NCBI GenBank assembly: GCA_052173655.1 | Contig: JBQMYD010000005.1 | Location: 62,001-126,000 of the forward strand | DNA: 64,000 nucleotides | Origin: RGIG9060 sp052173655 | Lineage (GTDB): Bacteria > Spirochaetota > Spirochaetia > Treponematales > Treponemataceae | Direction: 5' to 3' | Shown here: positions 42,836 to 52,088 of the stretch, in pieces | How positions within the stretch are numbered: position 1 is the first letter of the stretch | How the letters are laid out: each line of letters begins with the position of its first letter | Program-made: the position numbers and the translations under genes | Notes under the pieces: model-generated | The model's input: the letters and a program-made list of their open reading frames with translations, nothing else | What the model was told of the DNA's origin: nothing | The model's database searches: none

Positions 42836-44602
42836 TTAGTTAGCGTTTAGTAACTTTTCAATTTGAGAAGAAAGTTCAATCAATTTTTGATTTTGAGGAT
42901 TCAAGGCGACGGTCTGTTTTAAATAATATTGGCTTTTTCTGTAGTCTTTGCGGGAAAAATAATACTCGTATAGAGCAAAAAGTGAATCAAAATTTCTAGG
43001 ATTTAAAGTTAAACTTGCCCTTAAAGATGCCAATTTTTGTTCCCCGTCCGAAGAAATTCTGGCTTTTTCGTAATAGAAAGAACTTTTTACATTGTTTCCG
43101 TAGTCTTTTGTAAGGGCTGCATTTATTTGTCTTAAAGCTTCACTCTTATTGTCTTCAAGGATTAGAACCTGTATTACTACCAAATCGTAAACAGACTTAT
43201 CGGTGGAAATTTTATTCAGTGTAGGCAGAATTTTTCTTACTTCTTGTGCTTTATTTAACTTTAGACATATTTTTATATACATCAAAATTAAATCTTCAGG
43301 ACAATCATCGGCTTTTACAATCACAGAACTCAACTGATAAGCCTCATTCCATTGTTCAGAGTTAGACAAAAGAATTACTTTCAATTTTTGAGCTTGAACG
43401 TTATTAGGATCTTTTTCAAGAATTTCTTCAAGAATTTCCCCGCTATTTCTATTGGAAATTTTTTGAGATGAATTCACCATAAGGCTTACAAGAAAAAGCA
43501 TTACATCCACATCATGCGGATATAAATTTATAGCTTCAGTAATCGTAGCCGCTGCAGAAGAAAGGTTTTTATTCCAATCTCTTTGCAAAGTTGCCCTAAG
43601 TAAAAGATAATCCTTTGAAGTACTGTTTGTTCTGGCATAAACATCTAAAAGAGAAGAAACATTAAGATATTCACCTTTTGACATTAGAATTTTTGCACGC
43701 AAAAGAATGAACTCAGGATTATCCGGTTGCTGCTGCAAAGCTCTCATAATATAAGGCTCCGCCTTTTCCCAGTCGCCCCTGTTTATACAAGAATACGCCG
43801 AAATTTTTAGCCATTCAATATTTGTAGGATCAGAATCAAGGAGTTTTCCTGTAAGCTCGGCTGCAAGATCATTTTTCCCAAGTTTTATAAGAATATCCGC
43901 ATAATATTTATTCAAAGTTCCGTAACTTTCATCTATTTCGTAAGCTTTTTGAAAAAATGCTAAAGCATTTTCAAAATTTTTCATGCGATAAGAAAGAAGC
44001 CCTCGTAAAAAATATCCTACAAACGAAGAAGAATTTTTTTGTAAAGCCTTATTCAAGCTAACTTCTGCTTCCTTATAATAATTTTTGACAGCAGGAGCTG
44101 TCAGCAACACCAAAGAGGGCATCATTAATGAAAAAAAATCTTTATTACCGGAATTAAAATCATAAATTCCTTTTTCAACACTGGCAAGAATAGGCATATA
44201 AAGTTCATCGGACAAAGCATCCGGTATAGGCCATGAAATTTTTTCCTGCGGATACAAAACCTGCATCAGCATTGAAATTATGTTCATAAGTATAGCCTGT
44301 TCAGCCGTATAATTTTGATCGGCTTGATGTAAAGAAGCAAGTGCTGATTTTAAAGATTTTACAGTACCTATTTCGACCTGTCTGACAATTTCATAATCAA
44401 TTGAAGAAAATGCAGAGTCTGCCATGCGTCCGCCCGGAATTGAAAGTTTTTCACCACTACCCAAAGAAACTAAAGAACCTTCTGCACCGTTGCTTGCCGT
44501 ATCGGCAGATTCACGGGGTACGGATTTACAACAAAAAGAGAACACTATTAATATTAAAGAAACCGGAAATAAAATCAGGTAACTTTTTTTGTTCACTTGC
44601 AA
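42836..44602 (-). CDS. TPR-repeat lipoprotein
   Basis: 588 residues. Signal peptide with lipobox FSFC followed by another Cys, then a Ser/Gly-rich linker. From about 150 to the end come tetratricopeptide repeats: SFVGYFLRGLLSYRMKNFENALAFFQKAYEIDE, NDLAAELTGKLLDSDPTNIEW, QQQPDNPEFILLRAKI, and a last one ending LNPQNQKLIELSSQI. TPR proteins are scaffolds for protein complexes; this one would sit in the periplasm or on a membrane. It follows the LiaF-like gene by 6 nt, so the two are likely co-transcribed. Confidence 0.8.
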   Translation of the reverse strand: MQVNKKSYLILFPVSLILIVFSFCCKSVPRESADTASNGAEGSLVSLGSGEKLSIPGGRMADSAFSSIDYEIVRQVEIGTVKSLKSALASLHQADQNYTAEQAILMNIISMLMQVLYPQEKISWPIPDALSDELYMPILASVEKGIYDFNSGNKDFFSLMMPSLVLLTAPAVKNYYKEAEVSLNKALQKNSSSFVGYFLRGLLSYRMKNFENALAFFQKAYEIDESYGTLNKYYADILIKLGKNDLAAELTGKLLDSDPTNIEWLKISAYSCINRGDWEKAEPYIMRALQQQPDNPEFILLRAKILMSKGEYLNVSSLLDVYARTNSTSKDYLLLRATLQRDWNKNLSSAAATITEAINLYPHDVDVMLFLVSLMVNSSQKISNRNSGEILEEILEKDPNNVQAQKLKVILLSNSEQWNEAYQLSSVIVKADDCPEDLILMYIKICLKLNKAQEVRKILPTLNKISTDKSVYDLVVIQVLILEDNKSEALRQINAALTKDYGNNVKSSFYYEKARISSDGEQKLASLRASLTLNPRNFDSLFALYEYYFSRKDYRKSQYYLKQTVALNPQNQKLIELSSQIEKLLNAN

Positions 44603-44608
44603 CCTCTT

Positions 44609-45217
44609 TTATTCACTCGTATCCTCGTCAGCACTTTCATCAATTGCTTTTTCAGGAGTTCCGCGTTTTATATTGAACTGCTGCCAGCAATAAATAACAA
44701 TTAAAACAATTCCAAATACAATTAAAAGTAAAGGCCAAAATTTTGAAGCAACAACGTTAAGCTTATCCTGTATTATATTTAGGGAAAACAACATAAAAAC
44801 AATTCCAAAAATAATTATTACAACCCCCGGAACTACATACACGGCTTTTAATCTTCCGTTTCGGTATGCACAAAATGGAAACAAAATAACTCCGGCTATT
44901 ATCATCAAAATAGGCCACACGTTAGAAAATTTCCAAGGCAAAAAACCTGTGTCCATAAAAATCAAAACCACAGAATATATTAAAGCCAAGCTCGAAAGAT
45001 ACAAAAACCAAGTACGCTTTGAAGTTGCCATTTCAATGTACAAAACTATCGAGCCTATTACAAAAGTTATAATTCCTCTTAAAATAATAGGACTATGGGA
45101 ATTTTTGCTAAAATACCAAAGAAGTATCATAACACCGAAAAAAATCAACGCTAAGCCTACAACAAATGCAATATTTATTCTTAAGTTTGCTTTGCTCTTG
45201 TCAAATTTTGTCTTCAT
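44609..45217 (-). CDS. LiaF-like/DUF5668 transmembrane protein
   Basis: About 202 residues with six or so helices in three hydrophobic pairs, such as INIAFVVGLALIFFGVMILL and FVIGSIVLYIEMA. The ...WPILMIIAGVILF and FWPLLLIVFGIVLIV segments are the repeat of LiaI/LiaF-type (DUF5668) domains found in envelope-stress sensors. The DNA-binding or LiaF C-terminal part is absent; a short acidic tail follows. GGGGGA lies 9 nt before the chosen ATG; an extension to 45256 would overlap the divergent gene. Confidence 0.65.
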   Translation of the reverse strand: MKTKFDKSKANLRINIAFVVGLALIFFGVMILLWYFSKNSHSPIILRGIITFVIGSIVLYIEMATSKRTWFLYLSSLALIYSVVLIFMDTGFLPWKFSNVWPILMIIAGVILFPFCAYRNGRLKAVYVVPGVVIIIFGIVFMLFSLNIIQDKLNVVASKFWPLLLIVFGIVLIVIYCWQQFNIKRGTPEKAIDESADEDTSE

Positions 45218-45219
45218 AG

Positions 45220-45248
45220 TTGAAAATCCCCCTATCATAATGTAAAAT
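45220..45248 (+). promoter_or_regulatory. predicted promoter of the lipoprotein-mltD-ompA operon
   Basis: TTGAAA (45220-45225), a 17-nt spacer and TAAAAT (45243-45248), each 5 of 6 to consensus. The ATG begins 6 nt after the -10, predicting a leaderless message. The whole promoter fits in the 37-bp gap between the divergent genes. Confidence 0.6.
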
Positions 45249-45254
45249 GTTAGC

Positions 45255-46301
45255 ATGTTGTATCCTTATAAACTAACATTTTTTGCGTTTTGTGTATATA
45301 TTTTATTTTTACTTCCAATTTTTACCGGTTGTCAAAATAAGGATAGAGCTATTTCTTCAAAAGGGCAACTTTTTACACTGCTATCTGAAAAAAACAACAA
45401 AGATGAAGCAACTTTTTCCATTATAAACCAAATTGCAGATTCTTACAGAGCGGAAAACGACAATTACGGACTTATTCTTTTTTTAACCGACTTTGTAGAG
45501 AAAAATCCTGACAATCCGTACAATGCATATTGGCTTTTACTTACCGCTTATACTTATATGCAAGAAAATGCTGACATTATAGCTGAATATTACTTCGACA
45601 GAATAATTCAAAACTATGGCGATTTAATCGTAAAAGGAAAATCTATACACGTTTTATGCTTGCAAAATCTTATTCAAATAAGCACTAATGCAGACAACAG
45701 AATTTTTTATTTTAACCAGCTTATTTCAAGATTTTCGGATCAGGCAAATATCACGGAACTGTATGTAAGACTTGCACTTGAATATGAAAAAATAGGCGAT
45801 TGGGAACAATCTCTAAAAACTTATTCACTTTTTTTGGAACGCCCGAACGCTTCTACTATTCAAATAGCAGGAATTCCGGATGCTTACAATCAAGCACGAA
45901 GACTTGTTGACTTTAACAATTCCCCTAAAGATTGGACATTTGAAAGCCTTGAAGAATTAGAAAATGCTGTAAAAAATGCAATTTCAAGATACAGTTATAC
46001 TCAGCTGGATAGGTACCGTTCAAAGGTAAACTTTTTTGCAATGTCATGGAAGCAGGAAGAATTGGACACCAACAGTCAAAAAAACTTTTCCATGCATGAT
46101 TACATGAAAGGCAACAGAATTAAATGTAACTCACAGTTGGATGAAAGCTCAAACTCTACAGAAGCTTATCTTAGAACTACAGGTTGGAGCCAATACATTA
46201 ATGTTTGGTATTTGTATTTTAGAAAAGTAAATTTCCCTATAGACCCGGAAATTCACGGTCGTTGGGAATGGGCCGGAATATATTTTGGTGAAAAATTATG
46301 A
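45255..46301 (+). CDS. treponemal lipoprotein with TPR-like helices
   Basis: 348 residues. Signal peptide ending in lipobox IFTGC, then helical hairpins that look TPR-like (NPDNPYNAYWLLLTAYTYM; ITELYVRLALEYEKIGDWEQSLKTYSLFLE). The C-terminal 100 residues have no recognisable motif (WSQYINVWYLYFRKVNFP). No Shine-Dalgarno sequence; promoter directly upstream. Its stop overlaps the mltD start (ATGATG), so it heads an envelope operon. By memory the layout resembles T. pallidum Tp0622-Tp0624; function unknown. Confidence 0.7.
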   Translation: MLYPYKLTFFAFCVYILFLLPIFTGCQNKDRAISSKGQLFTLLSEKNNKDEATFSIINQIADSYRAENDNYGLILFLTDFVEKNPDNPYNAYWLLLTAYTYMQENADIIAEYYFDRIIQNYGDLIVKGKSIHVLCLQNLIQISTNADNRIFYFNQLISRFSDQANITELYVRLALEYEKIGDWEQSLKTYSLFLERPNASTIQIAGIPDAYNQARRLVDFNNSPKDWTFESLEELENAVKNAISRYSYTQLDRYRSKVNFFAMSWKQEELDTNSQKNFSMHDYMKGNRIKCNSQLDESSNSTEAYLRTTGWSQYINVWYLYFRKVNFPIDPEIHGRWEWAGIYFGEKL

Positions 46302-47800
46302 TGAAAAAATTAATAAATATAAAGCCGTATAAAAAAATAAAATTTTTTTCGGTATTTTTAGTTACAATCGCATTTGAAGCTTTTATCTGCTTTGCTTCTT
46401 TTTCAGATACTAAAACAACAAACCTGACAGAACTTACACAAAATTCTGATAAAAGCCCATCGGAAGAAAATAATTTGGAAGAACAAAATGATTCATCGCA
46501 AAATCAGAAAACTGAGAATATTTTTTCAACTGAAAATATCGAAACAAAAAATGAAGAAATAAAAATCGAAACAAAAAGTTTAGATATTGAATTTTCGAAA
46601 GAAGCCTTAAACCATCCGCTTACGCAAAAATTTATCGGACAGTATAAAAACGAATACAGTAAAAAATATTTAAATGCAATAATGAATAATTCTCTTGCAT
46701 ACAGAGGATACGTAAAACAGGCTTTAGAAAATGCACAAATGCCTTTGTGTCTGCAATATTTACCCGTTATTGAAAGCGGCTATAGAATAAATGCTCTTTC
46801 AAAATCCGGAGCAAGGGGTCTTTGGCAATTTATGAAAAACAGTGTTTCCCCTTTCGGCTTAAGAATTAACAGCTGGATGGACGAAAGAATTGATCCTTGG
46901 TTGAGTACCGATGCCGCCATAAAAAAACTGAAAGAAAATTACGATTTTTTTGGAAACTGGGAACTGTCACTTGCTGCTTATAATTGCGGCTTAGGAGCCG
47001 TCAACAGAGCTGTAAAAGCAAGCGGTGTAAAGGATTTTTGGTTTTTATGTGATCACGGTTATTTAAAATCGGAAACAAAAAATTACGTTCCAAAGTTTAT
47101 TGCAGTGTCTATGATGTTAGAAAACAAAGAACTGTATGGATTAAATTTTGAAGAACCTTACGAACAATCTGATGAAAGCCGAAGTTTTGACACTATTGAG
47201 GTAAAAAAAGCTGTTGATTTACAGGTTTTAGCAGAGAAAACTGAAATTTCAAAAGAACGTTTATTTTATTACAATCCTTCGTTGACTTATCAAGTAACCC
47301 CTCCCGACATGAAATACGTTTTAAGGTTACCAGAAGGAACCAAAAACACGGTTGAACAGCTTTTAAAAACATCAATGCCACTTATAAAATACCATATATA
47401 TACGGTAAAATCAGGAGATTCTCTTTATGCACTTTCACTTCATTACGGGATTGAAGTTGAAGATATTCAAAAAATAAATAAACTAAAAAATACTACTATA
47501 AAAATAGGACAAAATTTGATGATTCCTGCAATAAAAGATGTAGGAGTTTACAACCACAAAATAGTTAACGAAAAAATTGATTTTTCCGGTACATATACGG
47601 TAAACGAAAAGGACACGTTATACGGGATTGCATTGCAATACAATGTCCAGGTAGAACTTTTAGCAAGTGAAAACAATATGGAAATAACAGATTTTTTACA
47701 TAAAGGCGATATCATAAAAGTTCCGATACTGAAAGATACAGCAAAACAAAGTACAGAACCAAAAAATTCTGCACCGCAAAAAAATCAAAAGAAAAAATGA
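46298..47800 (+). CDS. mltD: membrane-bound lytic transglycosylase, MltD-like, with two LysM domains
   Basis: 500 residues. N-terminal signal/anchor (FFSVFLVTIAFEAFICFASF), an acidic Ser/Asn/Glu linker (about 40-100), then a lytic transglycosylase domain: QYLPVIESGY (catalytic Glu), SGARGLWQFM, DERIDPWLSTDAAIKKL, WELSLAAYNCGLGAVNRAV. Two LysM peptidoglycan-binding domains follow: YTVKSGDSLYALSLHYGIE and YTVNEKDTLYGIALQYNVQ. It cleaves glycan strands in the periplasm, for growth or for passage of periplasmic flagella. Coupled by overlap to both neighbours. Confidence 0.92.
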   Translation: MMKKLINIKPYKKIKFFSVFLVTIAFEAFICFASFSDTKTTNLTELTQNSDKSPSEENNLEEQNDSSQNQKTENIFSTENIETKNEEIKIETKSLDIEFSKEALNHPLTQKFIGQYKNEYSKKYLNAIMNNSLAYRGYVKQALENAQMPLCLQYLPVIESGYRINALSKSGARGLWQFMKNSVSPFGLRINSWMDERIDPWLSTDAAIKKLKENYDFFGNWELSLAAYNCGLGAVNRAVKASGVKDFWFLCDHGYLKSETKNYVPKFIAVSMMLENKELYGLNFEEPYEQSDESRSFDTIEVKKAVDLQVLAEKTEISKERLFYYNPSLTYQVTPPDMKYVLRLPEGTKNTVEQLLKTSMPLIKYHIYTVKSGDSLYALSLHYGIEVEDIQKINKLKNTTIKIGQNLMIPAIKDVGVYNHKIVNEKIDFSGTYTVNEKDTLYGIALQYNVQVELLASENNMEITDFLHKGDIIKVPILKDTAKQSTEPKNSAPQKNQKKK

Positions 47801-49146
47801 TAACGAGGATGAAAGTGAAAAAAAATTTATGGATTTTTCTTTTTATAACGCTCTGTACATTTCCGGTGTTTACACAAGAAGCAAGCTCTCAAAGTATAGT
47901 TGACTGGACAAAAAAAACGTTTGAATCAACAATTGACTTGGATGTAAACAAAAGCGGTATAAGACTTCCGGCAGGAAGAAGTGCCGCACAATCGATTTTA
48001 AACACAAAAATTCCTGTCTTGATAAAGGATCCTTTACTTTCGCTTTCGGTAGATTCGGACAAAAAACTGGGAGATAAAGTTTTTCAAGAAAGCATATCTA
48101 TGGAACAAATAACAAGCATAGTTGAAGATTCAAAAAAAACACCTCCTTACTACGTAAATGAAAGAGATTGCATTACGGTAAATCATGAAATAAAGTTAAA
48201 CGAAGTATCAGCTTCACTTATAAAGCATTCGGTTCCATACAGTTCAAAACAAACTATTAAAAAAATTTCAAGCAGAGTATACACCGGAATAATTATAGAC
48301 GCACGCGGACTTTTACCGGTTCAAGGAGAATTTGTTTCATCAAAGGGAAATCCGTGTTTTTTTCCAAAAATATGGAACGAAAATATGGATTTAGTTTACG
48401 AAAAAAACATGGAAGAAAGCAAAATTGCAAAATCGATGGGAGTTGTAAGTTATCATTATTCAACCAATGAAAATCTTTACGAAGACCGAATAGGAACGGA
48501 TCCTCTAAGAATTACGGCAAAAAAGATTTTCGGAAACAATCGAACAGACCCTGTAATTTCAGAAAAAGATGCCTTAAAAATTCTTTCTGTTGCTGAAAAC
48601 AAGGAACTTTTGCGACAAGGTAAAGTAGTTATACTTTTAGATAAACCGCAACTGATTTATGCAGTTTCCGCCCCGGAAAAAAATGAAAGTTTTTATGTTG
48701 TATACCGAGATACTGAAAATTTCTTTTACGAAAGAAAAGTTCCAAAATTGAAGGTAACAGAAACCTACAAAGGCATTCAAATTTCTATACAAGATTTAAA
48801 ATTCATGGCAGATTCCAGTGAACTGCTACCGGAAGAAAAAGAACGTTTAGATTTAGTTTTTGAAGAACTTTTAAAAATTACATCGGAAAATGAATTTTCG
48901 ATTTTGATTGAAGGACACACTGCCAGCGTTGGAAAACCTATCGGAGAAATGAATCTTTCAGTAGAAAGAGCAAAAACAGTAATCAATGAGTTTGTAAAAC
49001 GCGGAATGAACAAAAACATTTTTACATACAAAGGCTACGGAGGAACAATTCCTGTTGAAGATAATTCTACTGAAGAAGGAAGAGCTAAAAACCGCCGCGT
49101 AGAAATAACTTTGGTACCTAAAGCAACTTATATACAGAGAAGGTAA
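47797..49146 (+). CDS. OmpA-like protein lacking the canonical peptidoglycan Asp
   Basis: 449 residues. Signal peptide (KKNLWIFLFITLCTFPVFT), an unassigned region of about 300 residues, and a C-terminal OmpA domain (about 325-445): FSILIEGHTASVGKPIG, MNLSVERAKTV, EEGRAKNRRVEITL. In peptidoglycan-binding OmpA domains the motif is GHTD; here that Asp is Ala, while the partner Arg (VERA) is kept. Similar loss is reported, by memory, for T. pallidum Tp0624, which has the same neighbours. Start: ATG at 47797 overlaps the mltD stop. A GTG at 47815 with GAGG 6 nt upstream would give a neater signal peptide. Confidence 0.85.
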   Translation: MITRMKVKKNLWIFLFITLCTFPVFTQEASSQSIVDWTKKTFESTIDLDVNKSGIRLPAGRSAAQSILNTKIPVLIKDPLLSLSVDSDKKLGDKVFQESISMEQITSIVEDSKKTPPYYVNERDCITVNHEIKLNEVSASLIKHSVPYSSKQTIKKISSRVYTGIIIDARGLLPVQGEFVSSKGNPCFFPKIWNENMDLVYEKNMEESKIAKSMGVVSYHYSTNENLYEDRIGTDPLRITAKKIFGNNRTDPVISEKDALKILSVAENKELLRQGKVVILLDKPQLIYAVSAPEKNESFYVVYRDTENFFYERKVPKLKVTETYKGIQISIQDLKFMADSSELLPEEKERLDLVFEELLKITSENEFSILIEGHTASVGKPIGEMNLSVERAKTVINEFVKRGMNKNIFTYKGYGGTIPVEDNSTEEGRAKNRRVEITLVPKATYIQRR

Positions 49147-49239
49147 AAAGGTAAAAAAACGATTTTTGCAAAAAAATCTATGATGATTTTAAAAAATCCG
49201 CTAAAAAACACGGCAAGCATTAAAAGTTCAAAAAGATTT

Positions 49240-49887
49240 TCATTTAGCCTGATTATCCAGCATTTTTACCAGCATTTTTACGCCTTCAACTATAGCCTTA
49301 TGTTCTTCAGGAGCTATGCGATTGTAAAGAGTTTCCGGAGTATCATTTGGTAAGACTTCAACCTTTTTTTGTAGCAAAATTTTTCCGGTATCACAGCCTG
49401 CATCTACAAAATGAACAGTACAACCACTTTCTTTTTCTCCGGATGCAATAACTTCTTGATGAACTTTTTCACCCCACATACCTATTCCACCGAATTTCGG
49501 CAAAAGTGATGGATGAAGATTTATAATACGGTTTGAGTATCTATCTAAAATTTTTCCTGTTAAAACCGACAAATATCCTGCAAGAACTATGGCATCAACT
49601 TTATGTTCAATACATATCTCAAGAATTCTATTGCTTGTTGAAATGCGTTTTTGTTCTATCGAAGAATTTTGAGCAATTGAAGATCCCATTACTTCAAAAG
49701 GACTTGCAATATATGTTAGAATTCCCGCTTGCTTTGCCCTTTCAAGAGCAAATGCTTTTTTTGTACCGGAAATTACAACAACAATATTATAAGGGCAATT
49801 TATTCCCTCTTTTTTTTGAGTATCAATTAACGATTGCAGGTTTGTACCGCCACCGCTTACCAAAACTGCAATATTAAGCTTTTTCAT
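49240..49887 (-). CDS. purN: phosphoribosylglycinamide formyltransferase
   Basis: 215 residues. It formylates GAR in purine synthesis with 10-formyl-tetrahydrofolate. Seen: NIAVLVSGGGTNLQSLID, VDAIVLAGYLSVL, RIINLHPSLLPKFGG (catalytic Asn and His), GCTVHFVDAGCDTGKIL (catalytic Asp). The loop before GCTVH has GIGMWGEKVHQEVI. Last gene of purE-purM-purN, 12 nt after purM. Confidence 0.95.
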   Translation of the reverse strand: MKKLNIAVLVSGGGTNLQSLIDTQKKEGINCPYNIVVVISGTKKAFALERAKQAGILTYIASPFEVMGSSIAQNSSIEQKRISTSNRILEICIEHKVDAIVLAGYLSVLTGKILDRYSNRIINLHPSLLPKFGGIGMWGEKVHQEVIASGEKESGCTVHFVDAGCDTGKILLQKKVEVLPNDTPETLYNRIAPEEHKAIVEGVKMLVKMLDNQAK

Positions 49888-49899
49888 TTTTGGCTCCGC

Positions 49900-51000
49900 T
49901 TACGAATCGCAAAATAAAACAGAATCACTTTGAGTTTTTACTTCGTTTTTTGCCCTTTCAACATAACCTATTTTGAAAGCATTGATTTTTTCGTAATAGG
50001 TATTTTTATCATTTTTGAAAAAGTTTTCAAATTCAAGAATTATATCGTTTGCCTTGTTCGCATCACAGGCTAAAACAAAACCTATTCCCATGTTAAAAGT
50101 ATTAAACATTTTGCACGGATCAGCTCCACGCCTTTCAAGTTCTTCAAAAATAGGCAGAATCTCCCAGCTACCTTTTTTTATAACCGAAATAAGCTGTTTT
50201 TTACCTTTTCCTTTTTCACCGGCCTCATTCTCCGGTTCAACAAACATTCGCGGAATATTCTCATAAAAACCTCCGCCGGTAATATGAACCATTCCATGCA
50301 CACTTGAACGGAATTTTTCAAGCACAGAAAGAACCGGTCTTACATAAATTCCTGTAGGTTTTAACAAGGTTTCACCGATAGTTGAACCACAAAAAGGCGT
50401 TTGATAGTCATTTACAAGTTTTCTGACAAGACTGAATCCATTTGAATGAACTCCGGTAGATGAAAGTCCTATAAGAACATCATTTTCCTCTATGTTCTTT
50501 CCTGTAATGATATGCTCTTTTTCAACAATTCCAACCCCGAATCCTGCAATATCGTACTTTCCTATTTCATAAAAACCGGGCATTTCAGCTGTTTCACCGC
50601 CCAGAAGAGCACAATTTGAATCCACACAACCGTCTGCAACACCTTTTACAAGATCTGAAGCAATATCGCTGTCCAATTTTCCACAAGCAATATAATCAAG
50701 AAAATAAAGAGGTCTTGCTCCTGTGCAAAGTATGTCATTTACGCTCATTGCAACACAATCAATACCAACCGTATCGTATTTTTTCATTGCAAACGCTATA
50801 TCAAGTTTAGTACCTACTCCGTCAGTGCCACTTACCATAACAGGATTTTTCATTCCGGCAGGAACCTCAAACATTCCGGCAAAACTGCCTAATCCGTTTA
50901 AAACTCCGGGAATTTGTGTACGTTTTGCACTTACCTTATATTTACCTACGGCTTTATAACCTTCTTCTATGTCAACACCGGACTGTCTGTAATCAATCAT
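49900..51000 (-). CDS. purM: phosphoribosylformylglycinamidine cyclo-ligase
   Basis: 366 residues. AIR synthetase. Seen: MIDYRQSGVDIEEGYKAV, MVSGTDGVGTKLDIAF, DCVAMSVNDILCTGARPLYFLDYIACGK, LLGGETAEMPGFY, VHITGGGFYENIPRM and FNMGIGFVLAC. Normal length. AAGAGGAAAAAT precedes the ATG. Confidence 0.97.
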   Translation of the reverse strand: MIDYRQSGVDIEEGYKAVGKYKVSAKRTQIPGVLNGLGSFAGMFEVPAGMKNPVMVSGTDGVGTKLDIAFAMKKYDTVGIDCVAMSVNDILCTGARPLYFLDYIACGKLDSDIASDLVKGVADGCVDSNCALLGGETAEMPGFYEIGKYDIAGFGVGIVEKEHIITGKNIEENDVLIGLSSTGVHSNGFSLVRKLVNDYQTPFCGSTIGETLLKPTGIYVRPVLSVLEKFRSSVHGMVHITGGGFYENIPRMFVEPENEAGEKGKGKKQLISVIKKGSWEILPIFEELERRGADPCKMFNTFNMGIGFVLACDANKANDIILEFENFFKNDKNTYYEKINAFKIGYVERAKNEVKTQSDSVLFCDS

Positions 51001-51026
51001 ATTTTTCCTCTTTCTTTTATAAAATT

Positions 51027-51533
51027 CTATAAATCAACTATATAAGAACGCTCTGCATCAAGTGTAAGCAGTTCTCTGAATTTAAGCAATTTTTCCTTTA
51101 AATGAGGATACTTTATTGCAAGAATCTCAACAGCAAGATATGCTGCGTTTGCCGCATTGTTTATTCCAACCGTTGCCACAGGAATTTGTTTAGGCATTTG
51201 AACAATCGAAAAAAGAGCATCCGTACCGCCCAATCCGTTAGAAGTTCTGCCTTTTAGATCTATTGAAAGACACTCCAGAGGAACTCCAATAACAGGCAAC
51301 ACCGTCATGGAAGCAATTACGCCCGGAAGATGAGCTGCCAATCCCGCTCCGGCAATGATAACTTCATAGCCTTCGGATTCGACTTTTGCTACAGTCTGCT
51401 TTAAAAGTTCAGCACTACGATGAGCAGACAAAATCCATGCGTCATATTCAACGCCAAAATCTTTAAGAACAGCACCAGCTTTCTTCATTGTTTCCGTATC
51501 GGATGAAGATCCGAAAAAAATTGCAACTTTCAT
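51027..51533 (-). CDS. purE: N5-carboxyaminoimidazole ribonucleotide mutase, class I type
   Basis: 168 residues. It converts N5-CAIR to CAIR. Class I features: FFGSSSDTETMKKA, ILSAHRSAELL, GAGLAAHLPGVIASMTVLPVIGVPLE and LFSIVQMPKQIPVATVGI. T. denticola, by memory, has the divergent class II (CO2-using) enzyme with SAHK and no LPG segment, so this organism differs and should need a PurK. No purK is in the window. Confidence 0.93.
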   Translation of the reverse strand: MKVAIFFGSSSDTETMKKAGAVLKDFGVEYDAWILSAHRSAELLKQTVAKVESEGYEVIIAGAGLAAHLPGVIASMTVLPVIGVPLECLSIDLKGRTSNGLGGTDALFSIVQMPKQIPVATVGINNAANAAYLAVEILAIKYPHLKEKLLKFRELLTLDAERSYIVDL

Positions 51534-51596
51534 AAGCTTGACTATAGCACTAAATCGCCGCTATCTTCAAGAAGATGAAAAAAATATTTCAATTTA

Positions 51597-51605
51597 TGTT
51601 ATAAT
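51597..51605 (+). promoter_or_regulatory. extended -10 promoter of the thioesterase gene
   Basis: TG-T-TATAAT (TATAAT at 51600-51605) is a perfect extended -10, 21 nt before the ATG, with AGAGGAAT between. No clear -35. Confidence 0.55.
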
Positions 51606-51626
51606 TATGAACAAAGAGGAATAAAA

Positions 51627-52034
51627 ATGACAATAACAACTCAAATTATCGTACGTCCGTATGAACTTGATTCTTACAACCATGTAAATAATTCAGTTTA
51701 TCAAAATTATTTGGAATATGCCCGCATGGATTATTTAAATAAAGTAGGCTTCCGCTACAAAGACTTTTTTGAAGCAGGCTATTTTTCCGTTGTAACACAT
51801 GTAGATATTCATTACAAAGCTCCGGCTTTGCTAAATGACAAACTTATCGTAGAAACTAAAAGTATAAAACTGAAAACAATACAAGGAAGTTTTAGTCAAA
51901 CTATAAAAAAAGAAGACGGAACTGTTTGCATTCAAGCAACAGTAGATTGGGCTTGTATCAATAAAGACGGTAGACCATGCAAAATTCCGGAAGAATTTAT
52001 AGTAGAAGCCCTCAAACCTGAAGAAGTGCAATAA
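51627..52034 (+). CDS. hotdog-fold acyl-CoA thioesterase (YbgC/4HBT type)
   Basis: 135 residues. Hotdog thioesterase: RPYELDSYNHVNNSVYQNYLEYARMDYL, with the catalytic-type Asp and the HVNN variant of GHVNN, then HVDIHYKAPALLNDKLIVET. It hydrolyses acyl-CoA or acyl-ACP; the substrate chain is unknown. The ribosome site AGAGGAATAAAA is clear. A single-gene unit between purE (divergent) and the ECF operon. Confidence 0.85.
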   Translation: MTITTQIIVRPYELDSYNHVNNSVYQNYLEYARMDYLNKVGFRYKDFFEAGYFSVVTHVDIHYKAPALLNDKLIVETKSIKLKTIQGSFSQTIKKEDGTVCIQATVDWACINKDGRPCKIPEEFIVEALKPEEVQ

Positions 52035-52088
52035 AAAAATCTTGTAAAAAAAATTAAAACGTGCAAAAGTAAAGTCATAAAAATTTAA

